Notes under the pieces: generated by a model
Database searches by the model: none
What the model was told of the DNA's origin: nothing
What the model saw: the letters and a program-made list of their open reading frames with translations, nothing else
Position numbers and translations under genes: made by a program
Assembly: GCA_023481175.1 (NCBI GenBank)
Contig: JAMCWM010000008.1
Coordinates: forward strand, 78,462-142,461
Reading direction: 5' to 3'
Source of the DNA: Nitrospirota bacterium
GTDB taxonomy: Bacteria; Nitrospirota; Leptospirillia; Leptospirillales; Leptospirillaceae
DNA length: 64,000 nucleotides
Part shown: piece by piece, positions 63,739 to 64,000 of the stretch
How positions within the stretch are numbered: position 1 is the stretch's first letter
Layout of the letters: each line of letters starts with the position of its first letter

Positions 63739-63876
63739 AGGAATCCGGAATGGGAAGAAGGGTCGGAGAATATTTTCAAAGATCTGGGATTTTCAGAGAC
63801 TGAGGCGGAACATCTCATGATCCGGTCTCGCTTGATGATCGAAGTTGACACAGAGGGAAACGGCGAAAAAATTTAA
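63727..63876 (+). pseudogene. Remnant of the partner HigA-like antitoxin
   Basis: A second frame without a start codon reads ENIFKDLGFSETEAEHLMIR then SRLMIEVDTEG and a stop at 63874-63876. ENxFxDLGFxxxEAExL is the N-terminal hallmark of HigA-type antitoxins partnered with Gp49-like toxins. The HTH is absent. A deletion joined toxin middle to antitoxin start and removed the rest, probably with the arrival of the adjacent IS. Confidence 0.6.
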
Positions 63877-63945
63877 TTTCACCTGAGTAAACCCCCGGCT
63901 CTGCCGGGGGACCCCAACGGTTTGACATTTCCGGGAATATGGAAA

Positions 63946-63988
63946 AGCCTCCTTAACGTGGACCGCTCAAAGTCACGAAAAGGAGGCT
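63946..63988 (+). promoter_or_regulatory. Ribosome-site-masking hairpin of the putative IS200 transposase
   Basis: AGCCTCCTT (63946-63954) is complementary to AAGGAGGCT (63980-63988), which contains the ribosome site two bases before the ATG at 63991. This would keep transposase translation low. Confidence 0.7.
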
Positions 63989-63990
63989 GT

Positions 63991-64000
63991 ATGAACGAGG
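63991..64000 (+). CDS. Start of putative IS200-type TnpA transposase, cut by window edge
   Basis: Only ATG AAC GAG G is visible (M-N-E). TnpA proteins of this family often begin MNE followed by basic residues. The AAGGAGG is ideally placed. Nothing more can be said from this window. Confidence 0.4.

Larger units (their letters stand above)
63892..64000 (+). mobile_element. Left end of an IS200/IS605-type element (continues past window)
   Basis: CCCCCGGC-TCT-GCCGGGGG (63892-63910) is the end-type hairpin common to IS200/IS605 elements. A second stem that sequesters the ribosome site and an ATGAACGAG start follow, the classic IS200 leader layout. The element extends beyond the window; the transposase identity is inferred from this layout and the first three codons (M-N-E). 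Confidence 0.65.

Noticed and set aside
1..64000. CRISPR array, prophage or integron
   Set aside because: No regularly spaced short repeats, phage structural genes or integrase were seen; the only long repeat is the 137-bp pair.

Overview
The window is a GC-rich, gene-dense bacterial chromosome segment with many 4-base start/stop overlaps. The gene set fits an acidophilic member of the Nitrospirota such as Leptospirillum: outer-membrane efflux, a plasma-membrane-type P-type H+-ATPase, cobalamin synthesis, trehalose synthesis, and a periplasmic cytochrome beside a thioredoxin-like ferredoxin. That placement is an inference from gene content; no rRNA or other phylogenetic marker gene was used.

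Layout. 1-11 kb: the 3' part of recJ, a bifunctional (p)ppGpp synthetase/hydrolase, an fdhE-like gene, then the heat-shock set hrcA-grpE-dnaK-dnaJ behind a near-consensus promoter and a perfect CIRCE operator, followed by rsmE and an RDD membrane protein. 11-18 kb (minus strand): a tightly overlapped export operon, tolC-like, HlyD-like adaptor, double ABC ATPase, two ABC-2 permeases, and ogt. 18-21 kb: a scrambled patch with a truncated AraC-type regulator, a frameshifted ISL3 transposase fragment, the 3' end of a PglX/Eco57I-like DNA methyltransferase, and an intact AIPR-family protein translationally coupled to that methyltransferase end. 21.4-27.4 kb: a large CBS/GGDEF/PAS-like/GGDEF/EAL protein, an H+-ATPase with a cupin regulator that may be expressed from a leaderless mRNA, and a CDGSH iron-sulfur protein. 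27.4-40 kb: glyQ-glyS-ribD-ribE-yacG-cobI-(unknown membrane protein)-cobM, then an acyl-ACP-desaturase-like diiron protein behind a well-matched sigma-54 promoter, then cobQ-cobD-cobC.

40-47.8 kb: an excisionase-type HTH protein, a VpsR-like sigma-54 activator, and a stress-flavoured cluster: two paralogous proteins of unknown family around a CBS-pair protein, then Hsp20, a phosphoribosyltransferase and an alpha/beta hydrolase. 47.8-49.5 kb: a Panacea-type toxin-antitoxin pair lying between two 137-bp direct repeats (135/137 identical). Each repeat carries the same start codon and first residues of a small ORF. 50-62.8 kb: tRNA-Pro(CGG), acylphosphatase coupled to a primary-type sigma factor, apt, two MFS transporters, a GT4 glycosyltransferase, otsA-otsB, two nucleotide-sugar enzymes, a degenerate M48-like TPR protein and cytochrome c. 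63.5-64 kb: a decayed HigBA toxin-antitoxin module next to the left end of an IS200/IS605-type element that runs off the window.

The parts most worth a second look are the repeat-flanked Panacea module, the paralogous family around the CBS protein, the AIPR/methyltransferase remnant, and the sigma-54-driven desaturase with a VpsR-like activator about 6 kb away.
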